Shown here: piece by piece, positions 41,878-54,891 of the stretch
How the letters are laid out: each line of letters begins with the position of its first letter
How positions within the stretch are numbered: position 1 is the stretch's first letter
NCBI GenBank assembly: GCA_013433145.1
Contig: CM024179.1
Coordinates: 9,273,300 to 9,337,299 of the forward strand
Direction: 5' to 3'
DNA length: 64,000 bases
DNA from: Ascaris suum
Lineage: Eukaryota > Nematoda > Chromadorea > Rhabditida > Ascarididae
The notes under the pieces: generated by a model
Databases searched by the model: none
Seen by the model: the letters and a program-made list of their open reading frames with translations, nothing else
What the model was told of the DNA's origin: nothing
Program-made: the position numbers and the translations under genes

Positions 41878-44800
41878 CATGGCAAATCATTATCGAAAAA
41901 AATTTATTCATCTCAATGCTTGTTCATAATTCTTTATGCAAATTTGTGAAATGTTTGATTTTCCTTGAGAATAAAGATAGAAAAATTGATTTGAAAAAAT
42001 TAATGCAAAGAGGAAATAATTAAGAAATTTGTTTTTTTTTCAGTTGATGAGAAATGAATTGAATCATCATTCATTTGAACATTTTCATTTTCTCTGCTTT
42101 TCCCATGAAAAAAATTCTCTTCTCTTTTTCGTTCTCTTTTCTTCTCATCAAAAAGCAATTGGAAACGCATAAAAATTATTGAAAAATAAAGTAATGCAGA
42201 AAAAATTATTGTATTTATAATATTATTTGAAGTTTTTAGGAAATTTATTGAAAGAAATTGTTGAAAGTTTTCTTTTCATAGAAAAATCAATAGCATTGAG
42301 CATCTTCAAAGAGGAAAATGAATGCATTTTATATTTAACTTTAATTCAAATTGTGCAGAAATTGGTCAAGTAATACTGCAATGAAAATGTCGCAGTTAAA
42401 TTATATACTCACACGATAATAAATTGAAGTATACATTTAAATTTAAATGTAGATTTAAATATATACAGTATGTAGTTTTTCCTAAAATGATATCATAATT
42501 CTATACGTTGTATTAGTAGGAATAGTTAAGGAGGTGAAACACGTTGCATTTGAAAACTAATTAGTGCTAATTGTTAGAATGTCGAAGCCCTTATTGCTGA
42601 TATTGTATCGAACTTGGTAAATTATGTCAATATCAAAAATAATATAATTTAGACTCAATAAAATAATTTCCCTTCCAAAAAAAGAGAGGTCACCTGTTCA
42701 TTAGAGGCGAATATTTTGGCATATGCCATCTTCACGTAATTCTTAGCATACGAACGAATATTAAATTTCTTCCTCTGCAAATGTGAATAGAATGTTTCAC
42801 GTTGTCTAATATTTAGACGCCGAATGCCCAACTCTAGAAAGCGGAAAATCGATTGTCATGCTTTCATTTTTGATAGAATCTTTACGATAATTTCAAAAAA
42901 TCTGCTACCGGAAAGTGAACCGGAACAACGAAAGAGCACTTTATGTACGAAGAGTCTGAGAATAGAGACAAGAATCGTTGAACAATTCTAGAAAATCGGC
43001 AATGTGAACTGCCTAATCGAAACTCATTACTGTTGAATTTATTAAATTGTTTACTTTCGAATTTATTCAAAGATAGTACTTGATTCCTGAAAGGATTGTT
43101 TGCAATTCCGATGGACGTGTTCGATCATACATATTGGTCGGTGAATTTTGACGTTCCGCACTGCAATGTTTCGTTGGTTGTAATGAAAATTTTGTGCCTA
43201 TAAAGATATCAGTGAAAGACGTTCAAGAGAGCAATGTTTTTTTTTTCGACGGAAAGTTGAGTTGGATGGTTTGAAAATGGCGACTTTCGCTTCGAATATT
43301 TTCTCTACTAGAGCTCTCGTTGTCAGCACTGTCGATTTGCTGGAGCGATGACTGCGTTCAACGAATCATGTGGAAAATATCTCGCTCCGAACGAGAAAAA
43401 AAATCATTCAAAGAAGAGCGATAAAATGCAACTGACAGAATTTCTTGCATCCACTAATTTCTTCAGTTTCAATTTCTCCACTTCTTTATGTCATCATCAA
43501 TCGTATTCTTTCAAAATGACTCTCAGGAATTGGTGAGAGGGGGGGGGGGATGTCATGACCGTTTCATTTTTTCAGCATCAATATATGTTTGAAATTTCTC
43601 TTCAGCGTTCACACAGCTCTCGGTTTACAAATATAACATGCCGAACTTACCCGTTACATTTCTCAGACTTCTTATATACTGTCGAGTTTTCATCATAAAA
43701 TGGTTAACTTTTTTTATTATTTATATCTTTTTGCATTTTCACTTGCAAAATCACCCGAAAAACATTGTCCTCAAGTGTGAACTTGACACGTTACCGCTTA
43801 ACGCCTTTTAAGTTATTTCCACCTCACTACTAATTAATTTTATTCAATTATTTCACTGCGTACTAAAATTATTTCAAAAATTTTTCAAAAATGTGACAAA
43901 AAATTCAATAAATATTTGCATAAATTTTAATTATATTTTAAAATTATACTAAAATGACTTTTTATTAATGCTTGAAGATATATGACGTTTGCTATCAAAT
44001 ATGTACGGAGCAACGATTGCATCTATCAACTTAATCCGAAATTATAAAATCGATTTGCATTGCACTCAAAAATAATTCAGATTGAAGAATCACATCATAG
44101 ATTAATTTCAATATTTTTCGTTTTGTTTTCATCCATTCATATATGAGTTCTATTTTTTCGTTAAAGAAACCGCAAAATTTTGCTCTTCCATAAGAATCAG
44201 GGGCTTTTATCTATAAGAAACTGCAGTGGTGATTGGTTGAATTGAAATTTGCTAAGTAATAAAATCTCTGATACTATAGATCTCATTTTTTTTTAATCGT
44301 TATTAGCGAAGGAGGATGAAAGTCCAACGAATCGCTATTGTTGATCGTTTTTTGGCGGTAAAAATATTTAGCATATATTAGAAAAATATATGAAAAAAAT
44401 TGTATTTATTTATAAAATGAAAACGAAAAGGAAAATTTTGAATTATTTGGAAAAGCAAAACAAGTTATATGCTTCCACTTCGTAAAGAATCGAATGTACA
44501 TTACTTCAAACAAAAAAAAGTAACGCGCATAAAAAGTACGCAAAAAATATGACAGAAAGTGCAAAGGTTCAAGGGTGGAACGATCAAATGCTTACACTTA
44601 CATAACATAGGAAACCGCCATTACACGTAATGTGTTTAGAAACAATGTGTTCCTCCGCTGAAGGTTGCATTCAAGGCACATTAGAACAGTACCAACAGAC
44701 TCCCTCAGACTAAACCTCCATGCATTTACACCCAATATCGGCGATGACCGTACGCAGTTCCCAACCTTAGCGTCAAATTTCTCGAACTTCAGTTGCAAAA

Positions 44801-45312
44801 AAAAAAAAAAAAAATCCAAATGTTGGCGGTGTTCGTTTGGCAGTTCATTCAACAGGCAGCCGTCTGTAAATTTTCCAAACCCGTTGGTACTGGATATGTG
44901 CTCTACGGTCGAATCGTGCAAACATATTGAACATCAAGACATAATTGTAATACCGTATTAACAGATGTCTTCAGGCAATGTTGTTTCCGATCGATATAAA
45001 TCTGAATAAATGATATCATACTCGTGTTACTTGACATGCTATGCATAAGTTGGGTAATATTTAAAGAATCCAGCATAGGCAACATTCACCATCGTTGCAA
45101 AAAAAAAAATTAATCGTAAATTATCCTAAAGAAACGTTTCGATGAGAGAAATTTGCATATCGCATGAAAAGACAACAAACACAAGTCACTAATAAATAAT
45201 AAAACCAAAGAAAAATCTATTCGTATTTCGAATACTTAGTATCTCGTTCGGATCAACATACGATTCGTACTACTGTGCTTGGTATCATGCCCAAACTAAA
45301 TTTGTGGTCATA

Positions 45313-45379
45313 CATGTATGTATGTGTGTATGTATGTATGTATGTATGTATGTATGTATGTGTATATGTATGTATGTAT
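45313..45379. repeat. (ATGT)n microsatellite
   Basis: Tandem ATGT/GTAT tetranucleotides with a few interruptions (TGTG, TATA). Confidence 0.9.
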
Positions 45380-46539
45380 TCCCTGTAATTTCAATTCAGG
45401 AAGTGCTCGCGTTATAATTGCAAAATTCGTTAAATAAAATCCACATCACATGTTAGCTACCCACATCAATGTTCTAGTCTATTCACCAGTTTCAATGAGT
45501 TCTACTTATTCAAATATGTCTTGAAATGGTATGCATTTAGCCAATGATCTAATATCATTGTACAAAGCACATAGATGGGGGAAAAAACAAAAACAAGTTT
45601 TTTGTGAAGGATATGCACGAACAATGCGATCAATTAAAAGGCGGAGCACCACGTTTAAAGGTGCAAATATTTTTATTATTATTTGGCACTTCATGAAACG
45701 AGTCGTCCTAATGAACAGGACTGCGAACACTTATATCGTGCCAATGTGCCAGCTGAACTGGCACGTATTTCCAAATGGAATGTGATCGTTCTTAGAAATT
45801 AAGCGAATTTTTTTTACCTGATTATGTGCTATAGTTTTTTTCTTGCAAATTCTGTCGAACAATCATATAATTAGAATAAAGGAATTTCATAAAATTTCAA
45901 TTTCATTATTTGCTCAGTTAAAATAGCAAAACGCCCAAGCATACACGGGCATAGGCGTACCGTTGCAAGAATAGGATTTGCATATGCAAATAAGCAGATA
46001 TCGATAACTGTGATGCTCGTTCTTGTTGTCATATTTATGCGGATGCTTTTGAGAGACTTTGTAAACTGAGCCCACATGCGGCTGCAGTGTTCATGCCCGT
46101 ATGTAGGCGTATCTGCATATTTGTCTGTTTGGTACGTATGTTCAACTTGGTGAAAGGAGAATGCATTACCGCAACAGCTGTAGTAGCTAATATAATGCAC
46201 AACACTCTGGATAACTCGTTTTACTAAGAATTTATAGACGTTTAAATGTGTGGAAAATTAGTGGTCACAAATTTATAGTCGTTTTTTTCTTTGAGTAATT
46301 AAACTGTAGAAAAACGGATCTTTTATTTTTTTTTTCTAACATTTCTTCAATAGAACACTCTTAAGTACATTTGAATTCCTTGAAATAGAAAGCTATTATT
46401 TTATGCATTTCGTTTATTTTCTTATTGTTAAAGTGTGGAATTGACTTGTCATTCAGATGACATCCTCCAAATCTGATAACATTTTTACTTGCATGAGACC
46501 GGCTCAATTTTCGCAACGAAAACAGCTTGTATACGCAAA

Positions 46540-47013
46540 GAATCAAGCAGGAATTTAACAGTCGAATCGACATGAGAGTTTGAGATAAAGTGTATCCAGT
46601 CTTCAATATTACCTGTACGAAATACATCTTACGTTGGAAAGTACTAAGCAATGCCTAATCACCTGAACATTTTAATGCTCAGCAGGAGGGCACCATAAAG
46701 GTGCACTGCTTCAAATTACGAAAGGCAGTTATGATTATGGTAGAGAATTAAGAATATGCTTGGACCCTATAGATATTTCCAACTTTCGAACGTAGAGAAT
46801 GCGTATTAATGTTCCTGTGCTGTACTCATTACTCATATTCTATTACAATGGAGAAGTAATATATAGTGCTATAAATTTATTAATTAAACGTTCTACTCCA
46901 TTTGTTGCAATCGTTAGCAATGAGACGATTCTTGTAGATAAATTATGCAATTAGGTTTTCGTTTAGACGGGATTCTCCAAAGTTGATACTATGCCATATT
47001 GGCTGATGCACTT
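46540..47013. repeat. Left arm of a long inverted repeat
   Basis: Reverse complement of the right arm at 48354-48800. The block from about 46600 to 47013 is nearly identical to it, with scattered substitutions and one roughly 27-bp insertion (around 46670-46705, ...CTCAGCAGGAGGGCACC...). Identity fades outward to about 46540. The inner edge is sharp at GGCTGATGCACTT (ends 47013). Confidence 0.92.
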
Positions 47014-47414
47014 CATCGCTCATTTTAATTTGCAAATGAGTGAGAGATATTGCTATTCATTTAAAAAAAAAATCAATGCATATGACTATTTTAAGCGAAA
47101 AAGTGAGAGCAAGAAAAAATTTCAAATTTCATTGAACGCGAAAAAAGGAAAACAAAAAGAAAGAAAGAAAACAAGAATACCCCTGCAAAAAAAAAAAATG
47201 ATAAAGCAAGCAATTGAAAATATCTGAGTGAAAAAAAAACGAAAGAATAAAACTCTTATAGCAAACTTGAAATAATGTAACAGCGGCTCAAATGGTCGCC
47301 TAATTTCCAACGCCTTACTTTCATTTTCGTTTTATTCTTCAGTTGTGTTTGCCGCTTTATTTCGTTCACCGTAAATTTATTTAAGTGCAATTTCTTCATT
47401 TGTTCTTACCGCAG

Positions 47415-47811
47415 CTCGATAGATTGCGTCTTCTAACGCGGTCGTCGTCGCTAACGCCATCCAGAGATGTCTGTATTAGCATTGCTAGGAGAAACCCCCG
47501 AGTTCAAGAAGAGAGATTGGAGGGGAAATTGAGATGTTCCACGAAAGAGGAGTTTCTTCTTCAATGTAAATGATAAATGAAATATTATTGCTAAGATCAG
47601 AAGTTTTCATTGCAGATGACCCTAAGCCTACTGGTGAGTATCACTCTTCACCTATTAGGGAGGAGTTTATACCCGATGAACGAGTATAATTATGGTTGTA
47701 AATTAAATTTTCATGGCAGGAAATTTCGCGACTTTATCAATACCACCCGCTCTCTTGTTCTCCCCTTCTCTTTCTTCCTGCCAGTCGCTCAATCATCTGA
47801 CAACTTTTTAA
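47415..47811 (+). CDS. Unrecognised 3' gene fragment inside the inverted repeat
   Basis: Coding-like exons between the arms. Exon 47415-47565 follows an acceptor TTACCGCAG and encodes 50 residues starting LDRLRLLTRSSSLTPSRDVC and ending KEEFLLQ. Exon 47616-47633 follows TTGCAG (...YDPKPTG) and precedes a GTGAGT donor. Exon 47720-47811 follows GGCAG and ends with a TAA. Phases match across all three. Alternatively the second exon reads through (GEYHSSPIREEFIPDERV, stop about 47682). The first intron is only 50 nt, short for this window. I recognise no domain. No 5' exon is visible before 47415 inside the spacer, so it is either a captured fragment or the end of a gene whose start lies upstream. 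It could also be non-functional. Confidence 0.3.
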
Positions 47812-48069
47812 ACAATGGATTTCCAAACCAGCCGTTTCCTTGAGTTGTGTGCGAAAAAATAGCAATGACAGGTTGGCACTTCTTTTGGCGATATTATTTC
47901 TAGTGGTTCCGATATCTCGTGTCGTTCTCTGTTCATACAAAACGTGTTTCGTCCGCCACTTTTTACGATTGAAAATCGCGTTAGAGGTCGTATTCCGTTC
48001 ACTCCTCACGAATCTTCAACTTTTGTTGTGTTAAATCATGGATCGGCGTCCATCACGTCTTCATTCGTT

Positions 48070-48204
<135 letters not shown>

Positions 48205-48353
48205 GGGAGAGAGAGCGAGAGAAAATACATCGAAATTTTTATATTGAAGAAGATAAAATAGCGGAAACGAACAGTTTTCACTTTCTTATGGCAACAGTCT
48301 AATTGATTAGATTCATCAACCTCGTTAACCACACCATACTTATTTCTAATGGA

Positions 48354-48800
48354 AAGTGCATCAGCCAATATGGCCATAGTATCAACTTTGGAGAATCCCG
48401 TCTAAACGAAAACCTAATTGCATAATTTATCTATAAGAATCGTCTCATTGCTAACGATTGCAACAAATGGAGTAGAACGTTTAATTAATAAATTTATAGC
48501 ACTATATATTACTTCTCCATCGTAATAGAATATGAGTAATGAGCACAGCACAGGAACATTAATACGCATTCTCTACGTTCGAAAGTTGGAAATATCTATA
48601 GGGCCCAAGCATATTCTTAATTCTCTTGCATAATCACAACTGCCTGCCGTAATTTGAAGTAATCCACCTTTGCTCAAGTGATTAGGCGTTGCATAGTACT
48701 TTCCAACTTAAGACATATTTCGTACAGGTAATATTAAAGGGTGGATGCACTCCATCTCAAACATCCATGTCTACTCATCTATTAAATTGCTGCTTGATTC
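48354..48800. repeat. Right arm of a long inverted repeat
   Basis: Inverted copy of 46540-47013. The inner edge is at AAGTGCATCAGCC (48354). High identity runs to about 48740, then weaker similarity (for example TTGCTGCTTGATTCATTGC against GCAAAGAATCAAGCAGG of the left arm) to about 48800. The spacer between the arms is 1340 bp. Confidence 0.92.
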
Positions 48801-49645
48801 ATTGCGAGCATAGTTTGCTCTCCTTGTTGGCACAGAGCAACGCATTTTCATTGTAATGCTTCAAGTGTTTTTGCATTCAACAGTAAGACTGTGTAAAGAA
48901 GTACTATATGTTTTTCCAAGCGTCCATTTGGAAGACGTATCATGCATAAATGTTAGCATTCCTCGTGCATGTATGTATCTGTCCGTCTGTGTCGGCATAC
49001 ATGCCGAATAGTTTCAGCTCATGACCGACTGAAGTTGTGGTTAATAATTTTGCTCGGATATGGTGAACAAAGATTAATTACAGCGTTCCTTTTCACGCTA
49101 GTTGATCAACTCCGAAATATGCACGTATCGGTTCGATAATTACGGGTCTTTCGTGGATATTTTTTCGGAAAGATAAGATTGCTTACAGTAGAAAATTTTG
49201 CTGCAAATATTTCAATATTTGGTAAATCATGAAATTGGCCGGTCTTATGAATTGAATGAAAAAAAACACATATCGTGGCAGCCCTTTTTGAAAATTACTG
49301 CATTCGTCCGAATAGTAATATGCAGTTTTTGGCATAAATTCCTATGAAATAGGTATAGGAATTTATGCTAAAAACGATTTGATGAAATAGGGCCAAATAT
49401 ATGGCAATTTGATCGATGAGGCAATTCAAGCAGCTGCAATATAAGACACTTCCCCTTAGCCGATTCAGTAAATTTCGAAGTAATAGATGATTCAAGCCTA
49501 TAAAAGTCAACAGTTGCACTGTCGGTCAAATTTGTATAGTTAAATACTTGCAATAGCGAAGCCGTGTTCTACAAGCCTTAAGTTTGTACGTGTATAAAAT
49601 TTTCTTCTTGAAATTATTATCGAAAATATTTCAGAGTGTTCGAGT
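48801..49645. other. 5' flank of elongase 3
   Basis: No gene seen. Contains a hairpin at 49326-49374 and, just before the ATG, ATATTTCAG (ending 49634), a good acceptor that would serve for trans-splicing 11 nt upstream of the start codon. Confidence 0.6.
49326..49374. other. 20-bp stem hairpin with one mismatch
   Basis: Arms 49326-49345 (TTTTTGGCATAAATTCCTAT) and 49355-49374 (ATAGGAATTTATGCTAAAAA), 9-nt loop, one G/T mismatch. It is 270 bp upstream of the elongase-3 start codon. Confidence 0.85.
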
Positions 49646-52600
49646 ATGAAAATTATGATAGACGCATTGAATACGATATATTATCATTTAAAACAGATTA
49701 ATGAATTTGAAGTATATGCAAATAATTCAACACATTCACTTCATAATAACTATGTTTACAAGTGAGTTTCTTTAATTTTTTTTTTTCATCAACACTCGAT
49801 TTTTTATACTTTTCTTTCATCTCTTCATATGCAAATTTAATGATTTTTAAAAATTTGAATAAAATTTCATCCATTTCAAAAACAGTGAATTCTTAACTTT
49901 TCCTCGATTTTTGCATATTATAGAAAATAATATTACTGAAGCAACCCGAGAGAAGCAAAAAAAAAAATGTTTTCATTTCGTTAAAATTTAAATAGCTTTT
50001 ATAGATGAGCATATATGTGGAAAACTGAGAGAATTGACAAATACATAGTTGAAGCAAGTGCAATAATATATCGTATCTTCATCTTATCTTAACTTATCAG
50101 TCAAGAGGCATTAAATAATTTCACTGATAAGCGAGTAAACACTTTAAGCAAGAAAAGAATTATAGACTAAGTTGATGATAAAATTAATCAATTTGTATAT
50201 TCGCCAAATTGGATCTATTTAATAGATTTGCATTACCGTTCGAAAGGATCGATGATCATATTGGTTCGACATTACTTCTACAAAGAAATTGGCATCATTC
50301 AATAACGATATCGATTGTTTATTTCATTTTGATCAAATTTATTCAAAAGAAGATGTATCATCGTGAACCATTCAATTTACGTCTTCCACTTTTCTTCTGG
50401 AATGCTTCACTTGCAATTTTTAGCCTCTTTGGTTTCTTACGCTTCTCTGAGGTATAATATTTGCTTTTCTATGATATATTAATACAAAAAATTTATGAAT
50501 TTTCTAATGCGTAAAATTTTTCCTCGAAAATTCCGCAAAATTCCATGTTTTTTTTTTAGGTTATTTTGAATTCGCCTCCATAAAGAAAGTTTTTTTTTAA
50601 ATTCAGACAAACGGGCGATATCATATTTAGTTCTAATTGAAGCAGATAAGAGAAAACTGTTATACCATCCGATGTTATAGCACAAAAGAGAATAGAAGAA
50701 ATGGGTGAGGTGAAACTTGCAGCTAGAAACTTGAAAACTTAATAATCGTTTAATTAGGGTGTAGCTAATGAGTTTATGAGTTCATGGATTTTTTTTTTTA
50801 GACTTTCAGTTTTAAAGAAATAATATTGCGAAATATCAATCGCTATATGAATTTATTACACCATTATAAAAGAGATATTTTTATTAGAAGTCAACTTTTC
50901 CTTCGCATTTGAAAAACACCGTCTATTCGTCGAATAGTGCGTTAAATAGTCTTTTTTTTTTTTTTTTAAATCAAAGCATTTACCATTTTAATAGACAATA
51001 ATGTAGTGAATTTTATTGCAGCAAAAAAAAGATCACTAAAAAAAGAGCAAAAATATCTTCGTTGCTTTTAAGCTGAAAAAAAAAAAAAATTCCTCAGTAT
51101 ATATTTAATGCTTAAAGGGTGATATATAGTTCGACGAATCGAGAATTAGCATCAAAGAAGATTTAGCAAAACATAACAGCTAAATAATTCTCGATGATTT
51201 CAAAATCAATTGTTTCGTCGAGTGAACACTTCATATCTGATTTTTTTTTTCGCTTCAAATGAAGCCGCATATATTTTATATCAATTCCAAATTTTTTCCC
51301 CACCTCGTTGGTTGTGACTGAAAAAGATGGAATTTTTTTTTTTTAAACCAAACTCAAGGCTAGAAGTCAAAAATCTTCGACAAAATGAACATCGATGGCC
51401 ATCCTGTTTATTGAGACCTATGTACGTCTGCCTACATATGTATGAATGCGAAATACTTTATGTGGCTGAATGCCATATATACAAATTTATAGCTGAATAA
51501 ATAACTAATTATGCACTATTTTCATTTATTTTATATTTAGGAGGTATTCTATAGTGTTACGGTACTTGGTATGTATAAATCGTTATGTTATACGATACAT
51601 ACGAATGGTGTGGCTGCATTTTGGGCACTTTTATTTGCTCTTTCGAAATTAGTTGAACTCGGCGATACGCTCTTTATTGTGCTAAGGAAGAAGCCACTCA
51701 TATTTCTTCACTATTATCATCATGTCGCCGTTTTGATCTGTGCAGCGCATTCAGGTTAATTATACCTATTACATATTTATATACTTCTATTTTTATAAAT
51801 ATTTACTTCTTATAACTGTTTTTTACTCATTTTAAACCTATAGGTATATCTAATAATACCTGGAGTTAAGAAATAATCACAAAGAATTAAATAGTAGTTG
51901 TAAGTAATCAAAAAGTAATTGTATATAGTTCTATATTTATAGAGAATACTATTCGATATTTATAGAGAATTATTTCATTCAATTTATATTTAATTTTTGA
52001 GATTGCGTTATGATAACTTTTATAATAGTCATACATAGTGCGCAAAGAATATTTGCATATTGAAAATAACCTTCTCGTTCACGTTCGAACCTTTTCAAGT
52101 TGTTTTTCGAATGATGGAATGAAGCATTGAGCGCTATTAATGAATATTCTAATAACTCGAAACATCTCGAGATGTGGTAAGATTTGCTGAATATAAATTT
52201 CCCTTTAAATTTTTTTTAATACAAATTTGATAATCTTTATTCAATTGGAGCAATGAGTAAAGAAAATACCTTTTAAAGCGGTCATATAGTTATCCAGAGG
52301 CTATTAATGTGTGAAAATTATAGGTGCGGAACATGCCGCACCAGGACGCTTCTTTGTTTGCATGAATTTTTTCGTACATGCGATTATGTATTCATACTAT
52401 GCAAGTACTGCATGGGGATTCCGACCATCAAGGTTAGGTTTAATATCAATGCTAAAAAGTGTTCAAATAATGAATATCTTCTAGTGGAAAATTTAGAAAT
52501 TAGAGAAAATTTATTGATGTCTTTTATGTATTATATAGAATTTAATTTTTAAATATTTTTGCTTTAAATAACTAAAATTCACTATGATATTATTTTACTC

Positions 52601-53749
52601 GAAGAAATTATTAGTGAGTTTATTTAACTGGAAAATTTACTCGAATTTATTTTGTGTTTAATCACTCCTTAGACAGCAAAACGATAAATGATGAAAGCTT
52701 CTTCAATGAAATGCTTTATTTCTAGGCTTATAGCGATGACTCTAACAACGCTTCAAATCGTACAAATGCTTGGTGGTCTTACGATTGTTTATCTCGTTTA
52801 TAATATTAAAACGAAAACCGATCTATCGTATGTTATAATTTTTCTGATTGTTTAGAATTTTTTAGATTTTCAAATTTTTCCATAGTAAATATTTTCGAAA
52901 ATAATTACTTTTTAAGGAAATGTTAGTAAGTTGTTTATTGTAAGAGAAGATCGGAAAAATTTACCAATGGTGTGAAGAAAAAAAAAATTTTTTTTTTCAA
53001 TGAATCATTGAAATTATCGTATTTACGTTTATTTCATTTCTCATTTAAATTGCTCTCTCAAAAATTTTTCGATTATTCGAAATCGAATTTCCGGTGAAAT
53101 GTTTATGAAAAATTAGAGTGCGCATTTATACGCAAACGGTTCATATATGCCGAATTCATTCGTCGAGTTTTTTCTTCAATAACTCTTTTAATGTTGTAAA
53201 AATAAAATTAAGCAATTATCAACAATTAAACAGTTTAGTCTCTTTAATGAAATTTGTATACAAAATTTGATAGCTTGATTTCCGCGCTTGAGCATAAAAT
53301 GTGATTGAGTCATTTAACATTCGCGTATTGTTTTTTGAGCGCATTTATGCGCACGGTTGGTCGAAATACACTAGAAATTACAAATCTATCGAACTCATTG
53401 TGTAGTTTTCTTCCATCATTTATGCGACCGGTTGACCAAAGCAGTTTATAAATCACTAATCTCCGAAAGCTTATTCATGACATAGAACACATTGATAAGC
53501 GTGAAATTTTCCATCTTTTTTTTTTTTTGCTTTTTCTTCAAATTCTCTTCATTCTCTTCGTAAAATTGCCTAACTTGAAGAAAAAAAAAAAAAAAGAAGA
53601 AAATGTTGATTATTTTCAGCTGTCAACAATCGATGGGAAATCTTCTACTCTCATTTATAATCTATACAACATTTGCTGCACTATTTATTCAATTCTATAT
53701 CAAAAATTACTTCATTTCACCAAAACGACGACACAAGAAAATCGATTAG
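49646..53749 (+). CDS. ELO-family fatty acid elongase 3 (298 aa)
   Basis: Third tandem ELO elongase, ER membrane condensing enzyme. Exons: 49646-49761, 50226-50451, 51541-51754, 52324-52432, 52726-52827 and 53620-53749 (stop TAG). All six exon lengths are identical to those of elongase 2. Motifs: KLVELGDTLF and RKKPL before the histidine box HYYHH at residues 171-175; MNFFVHAIMYSYY around 199-211; TTLQIVQ around 229-235; C-terminal HKKID, a KKxx-type dilysine ER-retrieval signal. The N-terminus (NEFEVYANNSTHSLHNNYVY) closely matches elongase 2 ([20 protein letters not shown]), suggesting these two arose from a later duplication than elongase 1. The acceptor TTTCAG 11 nt before the ATG suggests trans-splicing (inference). 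Confidence 0.93.
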
Positions 53750-53974
53750 AAAAAAAAATGACGATTATAATCTTTTCTGAGCTTTTTTTTTTTTTTTTCT
53801 TTGAAGAAAAATCTATGGCCAATTGAAAAATTAATAACGTTGCTAAATTTTATCGTTGTAAAAATAAATATGAAAATTATATAGAAACGAGAAAAAAAAA
53901 AGTATATTATCGTTAACTATATGATAATTGAATAGATTTGTGAATGGATAGTTGTCAATTGTTGTCGGCTCATA

Positions 53975-53980
53975 AATAAA
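53975..53980 (+). terminator. Candidate polyadenylation signal of elongase 3
   Basis: AATAAA about 225 bp after the stop codon. Confidence 0.45.
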
Positions 53981-54672
53981 ACTTTTACATTATTAGTAAT
54001 TAGAAGTAATTGTTGAACTACAACAATAGAGGAGTAGAATTTGCGAAACCTTTATTGACACATCTATATGGTACTCACATATGGTAAAAATATTACAAAC
54101 GGAACAAAAAAAAAAAGAAGTCGTATTTCCAGCAGCGGGAACCATCACTGAAATCTGGGATGGCTATATTATAAAAGAGAAAACATCCTTCAACAAGATG
54201 ACGCAAGTGGGATATGTATAGCATGGTAGATATGCTACCATGCTGTCCTCCTCTATTACCTTCTTCCCTTGCTTCTGTTTTGCACATCCTTCTTTTATCT
54301 GAGGTAAGAAAAGATCACCGTGCTTGTATCAAAGTGATATGATCGACATAATCTAGCACTCACTTATCGTTAAAGTAGTCCGTTCTCGTCTCTTCGTTTC
54401 CTTCTTTTCGCCTCATCTACAAGAAAAGAGCAGCATGTATGTTCACGCGGAAGTGTCGAATAGCACTCACAAATGGCCGATAATTCTATCGGCAGGAAAC
54501 AAACAAAATGAATAGCATGTTCTTAATCTTGACTTCTTCGATATTTAGATAATTTCAACATTCTTGTTATGGAAGAAACTAAAGGGAATTATTTTAGGAA
54601 AGCTCGTTAGTGAAGTATTTGCAGATGATATGATAGAAGTAACATGACGTGAAAATTTTCGAAACGAGATTA

Positions 54673-54891
<219 letters not shown>

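Larger units (their letters stand above)
41868..46539. other. Spacer between elongase 2 and the inverted repeat, no supported gene
   Basis: About 4.7 kb. A few patches look slightly coding: 44598-44921 is open on both strands and interrupted by an A/T homopolymer, 45553-45802 is open in all three + frames. None has a recognisable domain or a full set of splice signals. It also holds an ATGT microsatellite at 45313-45379. Confidence 0.5.

Noticed and set aside
43084..43202. Short + frame with MDVFDHTYWSVNFDVPHCNV
   Set aside because: About 38 codons, no acceptor in phase and no neighbour exon.
44598..44921. 107-codon minus-strand frame with Phe run
   Set aside because: Depends on reading through an 18-bp T homopolymer, and the + strand is equally open.
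45553..45802. Two overlapping 47-codon + frames (KDMHEQCDQLKGGAPRLK and ANVPAELARISKWNV) suggesting a frameshifted gene
   Set aside because: All three + frames are open across the region, so low stop density explains it; no intron or family supports a gene.
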